Counted from the stretch's first letter, positions 8,808 through 15,056 are shown. The stretch: DNA of 26,264 nucleotides from Caryophanales bacterium UBA3620 (GCA_002375205.1 DFLL01000012.1:1-26264); one strand, 5' to 3'. Numbers and translations: made by a program. Notes: a model not told the origin generated them from the sequence alone.

Positions 8808-9994
8808 CTATTATTTATCCTGCTAATAGAAATAACCGGTCTTACTCCAAATCTTATGTTATCATGAATAGAAGAAAATATATATGCACCATCCTTAAAC
8901 ATCGCAAATGCTCCCAATTCACTATTCTCAACGGAGGTACCAAATAACCAATAACCAAACGAATATATAGAATTTACCTTGCCTTCAAGATTCGTATATA
9001 ACCAATATGGGCATTCACATCTATTTAAACATTTAGTAATATATTCAATATTCATGCAGCCTAAAGAATTAGCTTCTTCGACAGAAAGAAATCTAGCCCT
9101 AAAATTACTGCCTATTTCATATTTATTACCTAAAGAGTCAGTATAACTACCAATACCATCTTCAATTATAATATTATCATTATTGTTAGAATCAGTATAA
9201 TTAAAACCATCAATATAATCAATGTAATCCCAATCACTAATTAAAGAATTAAGAAATTTTAAAGAATAAATTGCCTCTTCATTTGTCCAAGCAAGCGTTT
9301 TAACATCAACACTTCCAATATTAGAATCCATAATTAAAGTTATTTTATTACCATCATCTGCAATAACGTAAAAATTATAAATAGTATTTTTATTAACTTT
9401 TAAAGTAAACAAATCACCTTTTTCGCAAATAGAACCATTAACGTAACACCCAAGATCTTCAACATTATTATTAACCGCAATAACAATATTTCTAGTATTA
9501 TCAATAGGTTCATTAGTAGACTCATTATTATTATCTTCATCATTATTAATAGGAATAATATCAAAAATACTAATTAAATCAGTCCATTCATCTTTTCCTG
9601 AAAAACTCCACTGTATCATATTTTCGTAAACCCTAAAATCAAATTCTTTTTCATTAGAAGTATAATCATTTGAATTATCTAGAACTTCATTATGTAATTC
9701 AGTTAAATCATATAATTTTATCCAACCTTCATCTTCATAATTAGAATTATCTATACTATCATTATTATTACTAGTGTTTTCAGAATTGAGATCATCAGTA
9801 GAACTATCATTATTATCATCATATTTAAATAATAAACAATTATCTTGCTGTTTGAGTAAAACTTTTTTAGAAAAATCAGCATCTACTTCTTTCATCTCAA
9901 CATTAAATTTTCCTGCTAGCAAAAAAACAATCAAACAAACAAGAATAAAACTAATACAATAAATAACTCTTAAAAAATCAATTTTCATTTTCAT
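8798..9994 (-). CDS. Membrane-anchored surface protein with C-terminal GVRPV-type (DUF6273-like) domain
   Basis: A 398-aa protein. One N-terminal membrane anchor (about 8-28) has no lipobox I trust, so the rest is probably outside the cell. Two Trp-rich modules follow: LLFKYDD...GWIKLYDLTEL (54-100, split by an Asn/Asp/Ser stretch at about 60-88) and FDFRVYENMIQW...WTDLISIFDI (118-146). An Asn/Asp/Glu linker leads to a C-terminal domain (about 168-393) of a kind common in gut Firmicutes surface proteins: FYVIADDGNKITLI, RARFLSVEEANSLGC, CPYWLYTNL, YGYW-like FGYWLF and the end RFGVRPVISI. Several paired Cys suit an extracytoplasmic protein. It is a paralogue of the collagen-like protein encoded 26 bp upstream, with which it shares a promoter. 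Start: ATG after GGGGAG; the ATG two codons later is an alternative. Ligand and function are unknown. Confidence 0.85.
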   Translation of the reverse strand: MKMKIDFLRVIYCISFILVCLIVFLLAGKFNVEMKEVDADFSKKVLLKQQDNCLLFKYDDNNDSSTDDLNSENTSNNNDSIDNSNYEDEGWIKLYDLTELHNEVLDNSNDYTSNEKEFDFRVYENMIQWSFSGKDEWTDLISIFDIIPINNDEDNNNESTNEPIDNTRNIVIAVNNNVEDLGCYVNGSICEKGDLFTLKVNKNTIYNFYVIADDGNKITLIMDSNIGSVDVKTLAWTNEEAIYSLKFLNSLISDWDYIDYIDGFNYTDSNNNDNIIIEDGIGSYTDSLGNKYEIGSNFRARFLSVEEANSLGCMNIEYITKCLNRCECPYWLYTNLEGKVNSIYSFGYWLFGTSVENSELGAFAMFKDGAYIFSSIHDNIRFGVRPVISISRINNSQE

Positions 9995-10020
9995 ACATAT
10001 AATCTCCCCTGCACCAAAAA

Positions 10021-10485
10021 CTAACTATCAGTTCCATTTTTTTCATCATTTTTACCAATAGTTTCCATATCAAACAAATCATTCCATAATTCATCAGATT
10101 GATCAGTATATTTCCATTGAATCATAGTTCCTTCAACTCTAAATTCAACTTCACGGCCATCTTTACCATCAATCCCATTCTTACCATCTATTCCATCCTT
10201 ACCATCAATACCATTTCTTCCATTAATTCCATCTTTACCATCAGCACCATTTATTCCATCCTTACCCTTTAATTCATTAAGATTGTAAAGATTTTTCCAA
10301 CTAGACTCAGTATCATCATATTTCCACATTAAATAATTATTTTCTTCTTTCAAAATAACTTGCTTAGCATCCATAGATTTCTTATATAATTCAACTTTTT
10401 TATTTAAATATATAACACTATAACATGTAGCAAAAAAAGATAGTATAGCAATAACATATAAAACAGCACAATTACTCTTTTTCAT
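10021..10485 (-). CDS. Collagen-like membrane-anchored surface protein
   Basis: A 154-aa protein. Residues about 6-27 form a membrane anchor, followed by a short basic/coiled stretch. Residues 74-112 are 13 uninterrupted Gly-X-Y triplets (GKD, GIN, GID and so on), a bacterial collagen motif expected to trimerise. The triplets are flanked by two related Trp modules, YLMWKYDDTESSWKNLYNL (51-69) and VEFRVEGTMIQWKYTD (113-128) ending WNDLFDM. Such modules often border collagen stretches in Firmicutes and phage fibre-type proteins (family memory, not searched). The same two modules occur in the following 398-aa protein without the triplets. The start is ATG; the best Shine-Dalgarno, AGGAAGG, lies rather far upstream, and its spacing is not ideal. 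Its promoter begins inside the end of the methyltransferase gene. Confidence 0.88.
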   Translation of the reverse strand: MKKSNCAVLYVIAILSFFATCYSVIYLNKKVELYKKSMDAKQVILKEENNYLMWKYDDTESSWKNLYNLNELKGKDGINGADGKDGINGRNGIDGKDGIDGKNGIDGKDGREVEFRVEGTMIQWKYTDQSDELWNDLFDMETIGKNDEKNGTDS

Positions 10486-10514
10486 TACTACATCACTACC
10501 TTCCTACTATATAA

Positions 10515-10543
10515 ATGATACCATATCAAAAATTAAATTTCAA
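10515..10543 (-). promoter_or_regulatory. Putative sigma-A promoter for the surface-protein pair
   Basis: TTGAAA (10538-10543), 17-bp spacer, TATCAT (10515-10520) on the minus strand. The -35 overlaps the TGA stop of the upstream methyltransferase gene, so the pair can be transcribed separately from the ribosomal cluster. Confidence 0.55.
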
Positions 10544-11133
10544 TATTTTTTACAACATTTAATAATATAAAAGCCTTTATCTTTATTCATAACTTCTACA
10601 TCAAAAATACTTTCTAACTCTTTAATCATCGATTTAACTCCATGATCTTTTCTCATAACAAAATATAAATTACCATTATCTTTTAAATAATCATAACTTC
10701 CAAGTAAAAATTTTCTTATAACATCTTTACCTGCCCTAATAGGAGGATTAGTAATAATAAAGTCATACTTCTTATCAATATCACTATATACATCACTAAT
10801 AAATACATTATTATCAAGTTTATTTAATACTAAATTATCCTTAGTTAAAGATATAGCCCTCTCGTTAACATCAACCATATCAATATTAAGATTATTATTA
10901 ATAGTACCAAGTATAATACCCACTACTCCTATTCCACATCCTAAGTCCAAAACATCACCACTTAAATTATCAATATCAATACTCTCAAGTAATACCCTAG
11001 TACCATAATCAAATCTATCTTTAGAAAATACTCCATTATCACTAATCAAATTAAATTCTCTATTTTTAAAATAAAACTTAATCTTTCTCTTTTCACTCTT
11101 AATACTCTTATCATTATCAAAATACTGACTCAC
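10540..11133 (-). CDS. ybxB: Class I SAM-dependent methyltransferase, RsmC/YbxB family
   Basis: A 197-aa methyltransferase. The GTG at 11133 is chosen as start because AGGTGA sits five bases before it and the protein then begins SQYFDNDKSIKSEKR like YbxB; the ATG 15 codons upstream would add a hydrophobic piece without a Shine-Dalgarno. Motif I is VLDLGCGIGVVGI, an acidic residue after the next strand (MVDVNERAI) binds the SAM ribose, and the catalytic NPPIRAGK motif is characteristic of the RsmC group of N2-guanine methyltransferases. E. coli RsmC modifies 16S rRNA G1207; the substrate here is inferred only. Position between rplL and rpoB matches B. subtilis ybxB, which supports orthology. 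It is a single-domain form, half the length of E. coli RsmC. Confidence 0.88.
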   Translation of the reverse strand: MSQYFDNDKSIKSEKRKIKFYFKNREFNLISDNGVFSKDRFDYGTRVLLESIDIDNLSGDVLDLGCGIGVVGIILGTINNNLNIDMVDVNERAISLTKDNLVLNKLDNNVFISDVYSDIDKKYDFIITNPPIRAGKDVIRKFLLGSYDYLKDNGNLYFVMRKDHGVKSMIKELESIFDVEVMNKDKGFYIIKCCKKY

Positions 11134-11149
11134 AAAATCACCTAAATAG

Positions 11150-11178
11150 ATTATATATTTAAAAAATAAAAAAAGCAA
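11150..11178 (-). promoter_or_regulatory. Putative promoter for ybxB, fused to the preceding terminator
   Basis: TTGCTT (11173-11178), 17-bp spacer, TATAAT (11150-11155) on the minus strand. The TTGCTT is the end of the terminator stem plus its first T. The TATAAT is perfect and lies just upstream of the ybxB Shine-Dalgarno. Confidence 0.5.
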
Positions 11179-11195
11179 CTATTCTCATAGTCACT
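11166..11195 (-). terminator. Terminator of the 102-aa gene (copy 2 of a 30-bp repeat)
   Basis: AGTGACTAT and ATAGTTGCT pair (9 bp with two G-T wobbles) around a GAGA tetraloop, followed by seven T in all. Two bases of the TAG stop (11194-11196) are in the stem. All 30 bases are identical to 11541-11570. Confidence 0.75.
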
Positions 11196-11502
11196 ATCTT
11201 CTATTTGTAACAGAGCCTGTTTCCTTTTTTCTACTATCAATATCAATTAATGTTGCAAACATTTTAAGAACATTATCTCTACTTGCTATTACAATAAAAT
11301 TTCCTACAGCCTCATTTTTAGGAACATAAGGAGAACCAACTTTTTCAAAGTCAACAAAAGTAGTTCCATCACCAAATGTTTTAATTGACCTATTATAAAA
11401 ATCTTCAAGTTCTTCATTCGACATAGTTAATACTGCATTTCTTAAAACCAAACGCATATCATTAATTATTTTTTCAATTCCTAATTCATCATTATTTTCC
11501 AT
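11194..11502 (-). CDS. Hypothetical protein between rplL and ybxB
   Basis: A 102-aa soluble protein that I do not recognise. The ATG at 11502 has a strong Shine-Dalgarno (GAGGAGG); an ATG further upstream would place coding sequence over the Shine-Dalgarno and promoter. The first half is helical and acidic/amphipathic (ELGIEKIINDMRLVLRNAV, then SNEELEDFYNRSIKTF); the second half looks more beta-like (GNFIVIASRDNVLKMFATLI) and the tail is basic (KKETGSVTNRR). There is no signal peptide or membrane segment. It is bracketed by two identical terminators and sits where B. subtilis has rplL directly before ybxB, so it is an added gene with its own transcription unit. Whether its job relates to the ribosome cannot be told from the sequence. 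Confidence 0.75.
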   Translation of the reverse strand: MENNDELGIEKIINDMRLVLRNAVLTMSNEELEDFYNRSIKTFGDGTTFVDFEKVGSPYVPKNEAVGNFIVIASRDNVLKMFATLIDIDSRKKETGSVTNRR

Positions 11503-11525
11503 TTTTTTCTCCTCCTCATAAATAA

Positions 11526-11553
11526 AGTATATAACACAACATAAAAAAAGCAA
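11526..11553 (-). promoter_or_regulatory. Putative promoter for the 102-aa gene, fused to the rplL terminator
   Basis: TTGCTT (11548-11553), 16-bp spacer, TATACT (11526-11531) on the minus strand. The -35 is again the 3' end of the terminator stem, as in the second copy of the repeat. Confidence 0.45.
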
Positions 11554-11570
11554 CTATTCTCATAGTCACT
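11541..11570 (-). terminator. Terminator of rplJ-rplL (copy 1 of a 30-bp repeat)
   Basis: Stem 11549-11557 with 11562-11570, GAGA loop on the minus strand, then a run of T. It lies 15 bp after the rplL stop and is identical over 30 bp to the terminator of the next gene at 11166-11195. Confidence 0.78.
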
Positions 11571-11585
11571 TTTAAAATTATCAAA

Positions 11586-11951
11586 CTATTTAAGTTCAAC
11601 AGTAGCTCCAGCTTCTTCAAATTGAGCTTTAATCTTTTCAGCTTCTTCTTTGTCGATGCTTTCTTTAACGTTTCCACCATTATCAGCAATGTCTTTAGCT
11701 TCTTTTAATCCTAAACCAGTTAAATCTCTAACTAATTTAATAACAGCAATCTTATTAGCACCAGCAGCAGTAAGTACTACATTAACTTTGCTAGGTCCTT
11801 CGGGAGCAGCAGCTGCTGCAGGTCCTGCTACTGCTACTGCAGATGGATCTACTCCAAATTCCTCCTTCATTGCTTCTACTAATTCATTAACTTCTAATAT
11901 AGACATTTCTTTTAATGCGCTGATAAATTCATCTCTTGTTAATTTAGCCAT
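11586..11951 (-). CDS. rplL: 50S ribosomal protein L7/L12
   Basis: A 121-aa stalk protein, standard length. The N-terminal dimerisation domain (1-34, LTRDEFISALKEMSILEVNE) is followed by an Ala/Pro/Gly hinge (about 41-54) and the globular C-terminal domain that contacts translation factors (KVNVVLTAAGANKIAVIK, then LGLKEAKDIADN). Multiple copies bind L10 on the ribosome. The start is ATG with Shine-Dalgarno AGAAAGGAAGG. It follows rplJ by 40 bp in the same unit, the universal arrangement, and ends at the hairpin 11541-11570. Confidence 0.98.
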   Translation of the reverse strand: MAKLTRDEFISALKEMSILEVNELVEAMKEEFGVDPSAVAVAGPAAAAAPEGPSKVNVVLTAAGANKIAVIKLVRDLTGLGLKEAKDIADNGGNVKESIDKEEAEKIKAQFEEAGATVELK

Positions 11952-11991
11952 TATAATTTCCTTCCTTTCTAATATTTATTTTAATTTTTAA

Positions 11992-12483
11992 TTATTCTTC
12001 TTTCTGTTTAGCATATAAATCTAAGCAAATAGATAAATTTCTAACAGTACCCATAAGTCCTGAAGCAAGCATTGTAAGTAATGTTTCCCTATTAGGAATA
12101 GCAGCATACTTAGCAAGTTCTTTTGCATCTACTACTTTGCCTTCAACAATACCAGCCTTAAGTTCAAGTTTATCATGACTCTTTGCAAAGTCACTAATAA
12201 CCCTAACAGGAGCAAGTTCATCGTCAGAAAAACTAATCGCAGATGGTCCCTCTAAAAACTCATCTAACTTAATATCCAAACTATTAACTGCTCTCTTAGC
12301 TAATGTATTCTTATATACTTTATAATCAGAACCATTATCTCTAAGAGCTCTTCTAAGTTCAGTAACTTCAGTTACATTAAGTCCTCTAGGATCAAATACA
12401 ACTACTGATTTAGCATTCTCAAATTTACCTTTGATTTCACTAACAACTTCAGCTTTTTTTTCAATAATTTTTGCATTTGCCAT
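11992..12483 (-). CDS. rplJ: 50S ribosomal protein L10
   Basis: A 163-aa protein that anchors the L7/L12 dimers at the base of the ribosomal stalk. Family signatures: an N-terminal rRNA-binding domain with KSVVVFDPRGLNVTEVTELR (26-45), then YKVYKNTLAKRAV and LEGPSAISFSDDELAPVRVI. The C-terminal helix (NLSICLDLYAKQKEE) is the docking site for L7/L12. The start is ATG with Shine-Dalgarno GGAAAGGAT. The long leader upstream has the L10-leader RNA features, so the L10-L12 complex probably controls its own expression. Confidence 0.97.
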   Translation of the reverse strand: MANAKIIEKKAEVVSEIKGKFENAKSVVVFDPRGLNVTEVTELRRALRDNGSDYKVYKNTLAKRAVNSLDIKLDEFLEGPSAISFSDDELAPVRVISDFAKSHDKLELKAGIVEGKVVDAKELAKYAAIPNRETLLTMLASGLMGTVRNLSICLDLYAKQKEE

Positions 12484-12617
12484 AGTATCATCCTTTCCTA
12501 TGCCATAATAAAATCCCTCTAATTCGAGGGATAAAAAGACTTATTATTTTTTTATTCCTCGGTAAGATTTTCAAGCATTACTGCCCTTACTGTCTTTGGC
12601 ATAAATTTCTTTCAAAC
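12484..12617 (-). ncRNA. L10 leader (autoregulatory ribosomal protein leader RNA)
   Basis: The transcribed leader contains GCCAAAGACAGTAAGGGCAG (about 12581-12600) and TTACCGAGG, which match the conserved core of the Firmicutes L10 leader bound by the L10-L12 complex. It also has a 7-bp hairpin ATCCCTC / GAGGGAT (12513-12532) followed by TTTTATTAT, which could serve as the attenuator, and a TGGCATAGG strand that could close the main stem with the 5' GCC region. Recognised by motif and position, not by a covariance search. Confidence 0.85.
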
Positions 12618-12623
12618 AAAATT

Positions 12624-12652
12624 ATTATATATTAAATAAAATTATTTGTCAA
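12624..12652 (-). promoter_or_regulatory. Consensus sigma-A promoter for rplJ-rplL
   Basis: TTGACA (12647-12652), 17-bp spacer, TATAAT (12624-12629) on the minus strand: a perfect match. The -35 lies within the last codons of rplA, whose stop is at 12642-12644. It sits just upstream of the L10 leader. Confidence 0.85.
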
Positions 12653-13337
12653 TTGAATTTAAATCAATTTTAACACCAGGTCCCATAGTTGAAGAAATAC
12701 TAATATTCTTAACATAAGCACCCTTAACTGTTGAAGGTTTAACTTTCATTATAGCTTCAACAAAAGCTCTAAGATTTTCTGCTAATTTAATTTCATCAAA
12801 ACTAGCTTTACCAATAATACCATGAATATTTCCAAAACTATCAGTTCTGTAATTAACTTTACCTTTTTTAGTTTCTTCAATAGCTTTAGCAGTATCAACA
12901 GTAACAGTACCAGTCTTAGGGTTAGGCATTAAACCTTTAGGTCCAAGTAATTTACCAATTTTACCTAAAAGTGGCATCATTTCTGGAGTAGCAATGATTA
13001 CATCATAATCAAACCAATTCTCTTGTTCAATTTTTTGAATCATATCTACATCTCCAACAAAATCAGCGCCAGCTTCTTTAGCAGCTTTAGCAGCATCACC
13101 TTTAGCAAGAACTAAAATTCTTTTGCTCTTACCAGTACCATTAGGAAGAACTACTGCTCCTCTTAATTGTTGATCATTCTTTTTAGTATCTAAGTTTAGA
13201 TTCATGGCAACTTCAACAGTACCATCAAACTTAGAATTAGAAGTCTCTTTAACTAGTTTAACTGCTTCTTCAATTGTATAAGCTTTACCCTTTTCGATTT
13301 TTTCTAAATTAGAAACATATCTTTTACTTCTCTTCAT
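12642..13337 (-). CDS. rplA: 50S ribosomal protein L1
   Basis: A 231-aa protein of normal length when started at the ATG at 13337, which follows AAGGAGGG and gives the family start MKRSKRYVSNLEKIEKGKAY. An open frame extends 16 codons further up but would run through the Shine-Dalgarno and the intergenic hairpin. Signatures: the two-domain L1 fold with VEVAMNLNLDTKKNDQQLRG near the N-terminus, and the conserved GKLLGPKGLMPNPKTGTV. L1 binds 23S rRNA at the mobile stalk near the E site, and in many bacteria also represses its own operon by binding its mRNA. It is cotranscribed with rplK. Confidence 0.97.
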   Translation of the reverse strand: MKRSKRYVSNLEKIEKGKAYTIEEAVKLVKETSNSKFDGTVEVAMNLNLDTKKNDQQLRGAVVLPNGTGKSKRILVLAKGDAAKAAKEAGADFVGDVDMIQKIEQENWFDYDVIIATPEMMPLLGKIGKLLGPKGLMPNPKTGTVTVDTAKAIEETKKGKVNYRTDSFGNIHGIIGKASFDEIKLAENLRAFVEAIMKVKPSTVKGAYVKNISISSTMGPGVKIDLNSIDK

Positions 13338-13351
13338 TTTTCTTCCCTCCT

Positions 13352-13388
13352 TATGTGGTAATTTGCGGACTAACGATCCTTCCACATA
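13352..13388 (-). promoter_or_regulatory. Hairpin between rplK and rplA, possible L1 autoregulatory site
   Basis: In the rplK-rplA gap the mRNA can form TATGTGG / CCACATA (13382-13388 with 13352-13358), a 7-bp perfect stem enclosing 23 nt and ending beside the rplA Shine-Dalgarno. L1 is known to bind its own mRNA; assigning this hairpin to L1 is inference. Confidence 0.35.
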
Positions 13389-13412
13389 GGCATAAACCTA
13401 TATGACATATAA

Positions 13413-13835
13413 TTATTCTTCTACTTTAATTCCCATATTACGGGCAGTACCTTCAACTATTTTCATAGCTTCTTCTACTGTATAAGCATTTAAATCAGGT
13501 AATTTAGTTTCTGCTATTTCTCTAAGTTTATCTTTACTTAAAGTAGCAACAACTTCACCCTTACTAGCTCCAGATTTAATACCAGCAGCTTTCTTAAGTA
13601 AAAATGCAGCTGGAGGAGTTTTTAATACAAAGTCGAATGTTCTATCTTCATAAATAGAAATTTCAACTGGTAATACATCTCCCATCTTATCTCTAGATGC
13701 ATCATTAAATTTAGTACAAAACTCTTGTAAGTTAATTCCTGCTGGTCCAAGTACAGTTCCTACTGGAGGAGCTGGTGTTGCTTTTCCTGCTGGAATTTGT
13801 AATTTAATTTTCTTAGTAACTTCTTTCTTAGCCAC
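13413..13835 (-). CDS. rplK: 50S ribosomal protein L11
   Basis: A 140-aa protein starting at GTG 13835. A second GTG at 13844 overlaps the AGGAGG Shine-Dalgarno and is unlikely; the chosen start has 8-nt spacing and gives the typical VAKKEVTKKIKLQIPAGKAT. Signatures: the thiostrepton-binding proline helix PAPPVGTVLGPAGINLQEFC, and the C-terminal rRNA-binding domain with LKTPPAAFLLKKAAGIKSGA and VEEAMKIVEGTARNMGI. L11 binds the GTPase-associated centre of 23S rRNA, next to the L10-L12 stalk. It is first gene of the rplK-rplA unit with its own promoter and leader. Confidence 0.97.
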   Translation of the reverse strand: MAKKEVTKKIKLQIPAGKATPAPPVGTVLGPAGINLQEFCTKFNDASRDKMGDVLPVEISIYEDRTFDFVLKTPPAAFLLKKAAGIKSGASKGEVVATLSKDKLREIAETKLPDLNAYTVEEAMKIVEGTARNMGIKVEE

Positions 13836-13948
13836 GAAAAACACCTCCTATATTTTTTCTTTTTTCGCGTGTGGTCCTATCAGCTTTTCATTTTTTCAAC
13901 TTTTCTTCTGTCCGCCTTCCACTTACTAACATAATAATATGTCTCGCA
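13836..13948 (-). promoter_or_regulatory. rplK mRNA leader with hairpins
   Basis: Leader of about 113 nt between the predicted transcript start and the GTG. It can form ACATA / TATGT near its 5' end and a larger structure closed by GTGG / CCAC (about 13919-13922 and 13871-13874) with GTGGAAGGCGGAC on the 5' side. L11-L1 operons are commonly controlled by L1 binding to this leader; I recognise the context but not a defined motif. Confidence 0.35.
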
Positions 13949-13954
13949 GAAGTA

Positions 13955-13983
13955 ATAATAGCACACTTTTATTTATTTTTCAA
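13955..13983 (-). promoter_or_regulatory. Sigma-A promoter for rplK-rplA
   Basis: TTGAAA (13978-13983), 17-bp spacer, TATTAT (13955-13960) on the minus strand, placed between nusG and the rplK leader. No clear terminator follows nusG, so readthrough from secE-nusG may add to it. Confidence 0.7.
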
Positions 13984-14025
13984 CTATTTTTTTCATATAT
14001 TTAAGATATTTTTAATTTTAATCAC

Positions 14026-14559
14026 TTAAATAGTCTCAACTTCACCAATTTCAACTTCAACAGAAGTCTCTTGACCAAATAAATCCACTAGTACATTAAG
14101 TTTTTGTTCTTTCAAATCAATAGAATCAATCTTAGCCATCATATCTTTAAATGGACCAGATATAATCTTAACCTTAGCTCCCTCTTTAAGATCCTTACTA
14201 ACATCAACTCTACTCATACCCATACTACCAAGAATCTTATCAACTTCTTGAGGCATCAAAGGAATCGGTTTAGCTCCTTTTCCAGAAGAACCAATAAATC
14301 CCGTAACACCTTGCGTATTTCTAACAATATACCAAGCTTCATCAGACATAACCATTTCCACTAAAACATAACCAGGAAACATCTTCTTAACTTTTTCTTT
14401 TTTAACACCATTCTTAATTTCAATTTCTTTTTGTTCAGGAACAATAACTCTAAAAATATTTTCCTGTAAGTCCATTGAATTAATTCTCATTTCAAGTTTT
14501 TCTTTAACTTTATATTCATATCCACTTACCGTATTAACAACATACCATTCTTTTTTCAT
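14026..14559 (-). CDS. nusG: Transcription termination/antitermination factor NusG
   Basis: A 177-aa protein, the standard length of two-domain NusG. The NGN domain (about 1-110) starts EWYVVNTVSGYEYKVKEKLE and contains MFPGYVLVEMVM and VRNTQGVTGFIG, the surface that binds the polymerase clamp. The KOW domain (about 123-177) shows EGAKVKIISGPFKDMMAKID and LNVLVDLFGQETSVEVE. NusG couples polymerase to the ribosome and modulates pausing. Its ATG overlaps the secE stop by one base (TAATG), with the Shine-Dalgarno AGGAG inside the secE end, so translation is coupled. This is the usual secE-nusG pairing. Confidence 0.97.
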   Translation of the reverse strand: MKKEWYVVNTVSGYEYKVKEKLEMRINSMDLQENIFRVIVPEQKEIEIKNGVKKEKVKKMFPGYVLVEMVMSDEAWYIVRNTQGVTGFIGSSGKGAKPIPLMPQEVDKILGSMGMSRVDVSKDLKEGAKVKIISGPFKDMMAKIDSIDLKEQKLNVLVDLFGQETSVEVEIGEVETI

Positions 14560-14726
14560 TATAAACTACTCCTTAATAATGCTACTAGTAAATCAATTAC
14601 ATAAAAGAATACTCCAAAAAATAACATAAACAAAACTGTTGATAAAGAATATTTAATAAGTTCTTTCTTACTAGTCCATTTAATTCTCGATATTTCTTTC
14701 TTAACTCCTCTAAAATATTCAACCAT
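14559..14726 (-). CDS. secE: Preprotein translocase subunit SecE
   Basis: A 55-aa protein read by hand from the minus strand. It begins MVEYFRGVKKEISRIKWTSK, whose amphipathic helix with IKWTSKKELIKYS is the SecE signature, followed by one membrane segment (about 28-50, STVLFMLFFGVFFYVIDLLV) and a short tail. This is the short single-span form typical of Firmicutes. SecE clamps SecY in the Sec translocon of the cytoplasmic membrane. Start ATG with Shine-Dalgarno AGGAGG; it overlaps nusG by one base. It is first in its unit, under a consensus promoter; rpmG, often found upstream in Firmicutes, is absent here. Confidence 0.95.
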   Translation of the reverse strand: MVEYFRGVKKEISRIKWTSKKELIKYSLSTVLFMLFFGVFFYVIDLLVALLRSSL

Positions 14727-14779
14727 TTTAATTCCTCCTATAAATTTGATTAAAATAAAAACACCTTTCGGCTAACAAA

Positions 14780-14809
14780 AATATACCACTATTTATATAT
14801 ATTTGTCAA
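14780..14809 (-). promoter_or_regulatory. Sigma-A promoter for secE-nusG
   Basis: TTGACA (14804-14809), 18-bp spacer, TATATT (14780-14785) on the minus strand. A small CCGAAAGG hairpin lies in the leader before secE. Confidence 0.75.
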
Positions 14810-14890
14810 CAAATTTAAATAATTTTTTTCAAAAATCCGTATATTTCTTATAAAAAACCATAAAATATTAAAAAAAGTTAAAAAAAGTAC

Positions 14891-14919
14891 TTGATTATTT
14901 AATAAATGTATTATATAAT
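14891..14919 (+). promoter_or_regulatory. Sigma-A promoter for tRNA-Asn
   Basis: TTGATT (14891-14896), 17-bp spacer, TATAAT (14914-14919), about 25 bp before the tRNA. It diverges from the secE promoter. An A/T-tract precedes it. Confidence 0.75.
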
Positions 14920-14943
14920 TAAAAAGTCTTACGGAAAAGTATT

Positions 14944-15019
14944 GGCCAATTAGCTCAGTTGGTAGAGCACTCGGCTGTTAACCGATAGGTCGTAGGTTCG
15001 AGCCCTACATTGGCCGCCA
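14944..15019 (+). tRNA. tRNA-Asn (GTT)
   Basis: A 76-nt gene including an encoded CCA. The acceptor stem GGCCAAT pairs with ATTGGCC and the discriminator base is G. The D arm is GCTC AGTTGGTA GAGC, the anticodon loop CTGTTAA gives anticodon GTT, and the T arm is GTAGG TTCGAGC CCTAC. The top pair of the anticodon stem is C27-T43, a mismatch; the other four pairs are intact. It stands alone, with its own promoter and terminator. The neighbouring gatCAB operon encodes the enzyme that can make Asn-tRNA from Asp-tRNA on this tRNA. Confidence 0.97.
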
Positions 15020-15031
15020 TTTAGTACTAAT

Positions 15032-15056
15032 ACTCTCACATTGTGAGAGTTTTTTT
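15032..15056 (+). terminator. Terminator of tRNA-Asn
   Basis: ACTCTCAC / GTGAGAGT, a perfect 8-bp stem with a 3-nt loop (15040-15042), followed by seven T in all. Confidence 0.9.

Noticed and set aside
10150..10270. Regular repeats on the plus strand that could suggest a CRISPR or satellite array
   Set aside because: They are the Gly-X-Y codons of the collagen-like gene, with a 9-18 bp period and no spacers.
11650..11991. Ala/Gly/Pro-rich open frame on the plus strand opposite rplL
   Set aside because: It is the antisense of the L7/L12 hinge and start region; no Shine-Dalgarno or promoter, and rplL is certain.
14104..14364. Plus-strand frame opposite nusG rich in His/Asn/Ser
   Set aside because: Antisense shadow of nusG without start signals.
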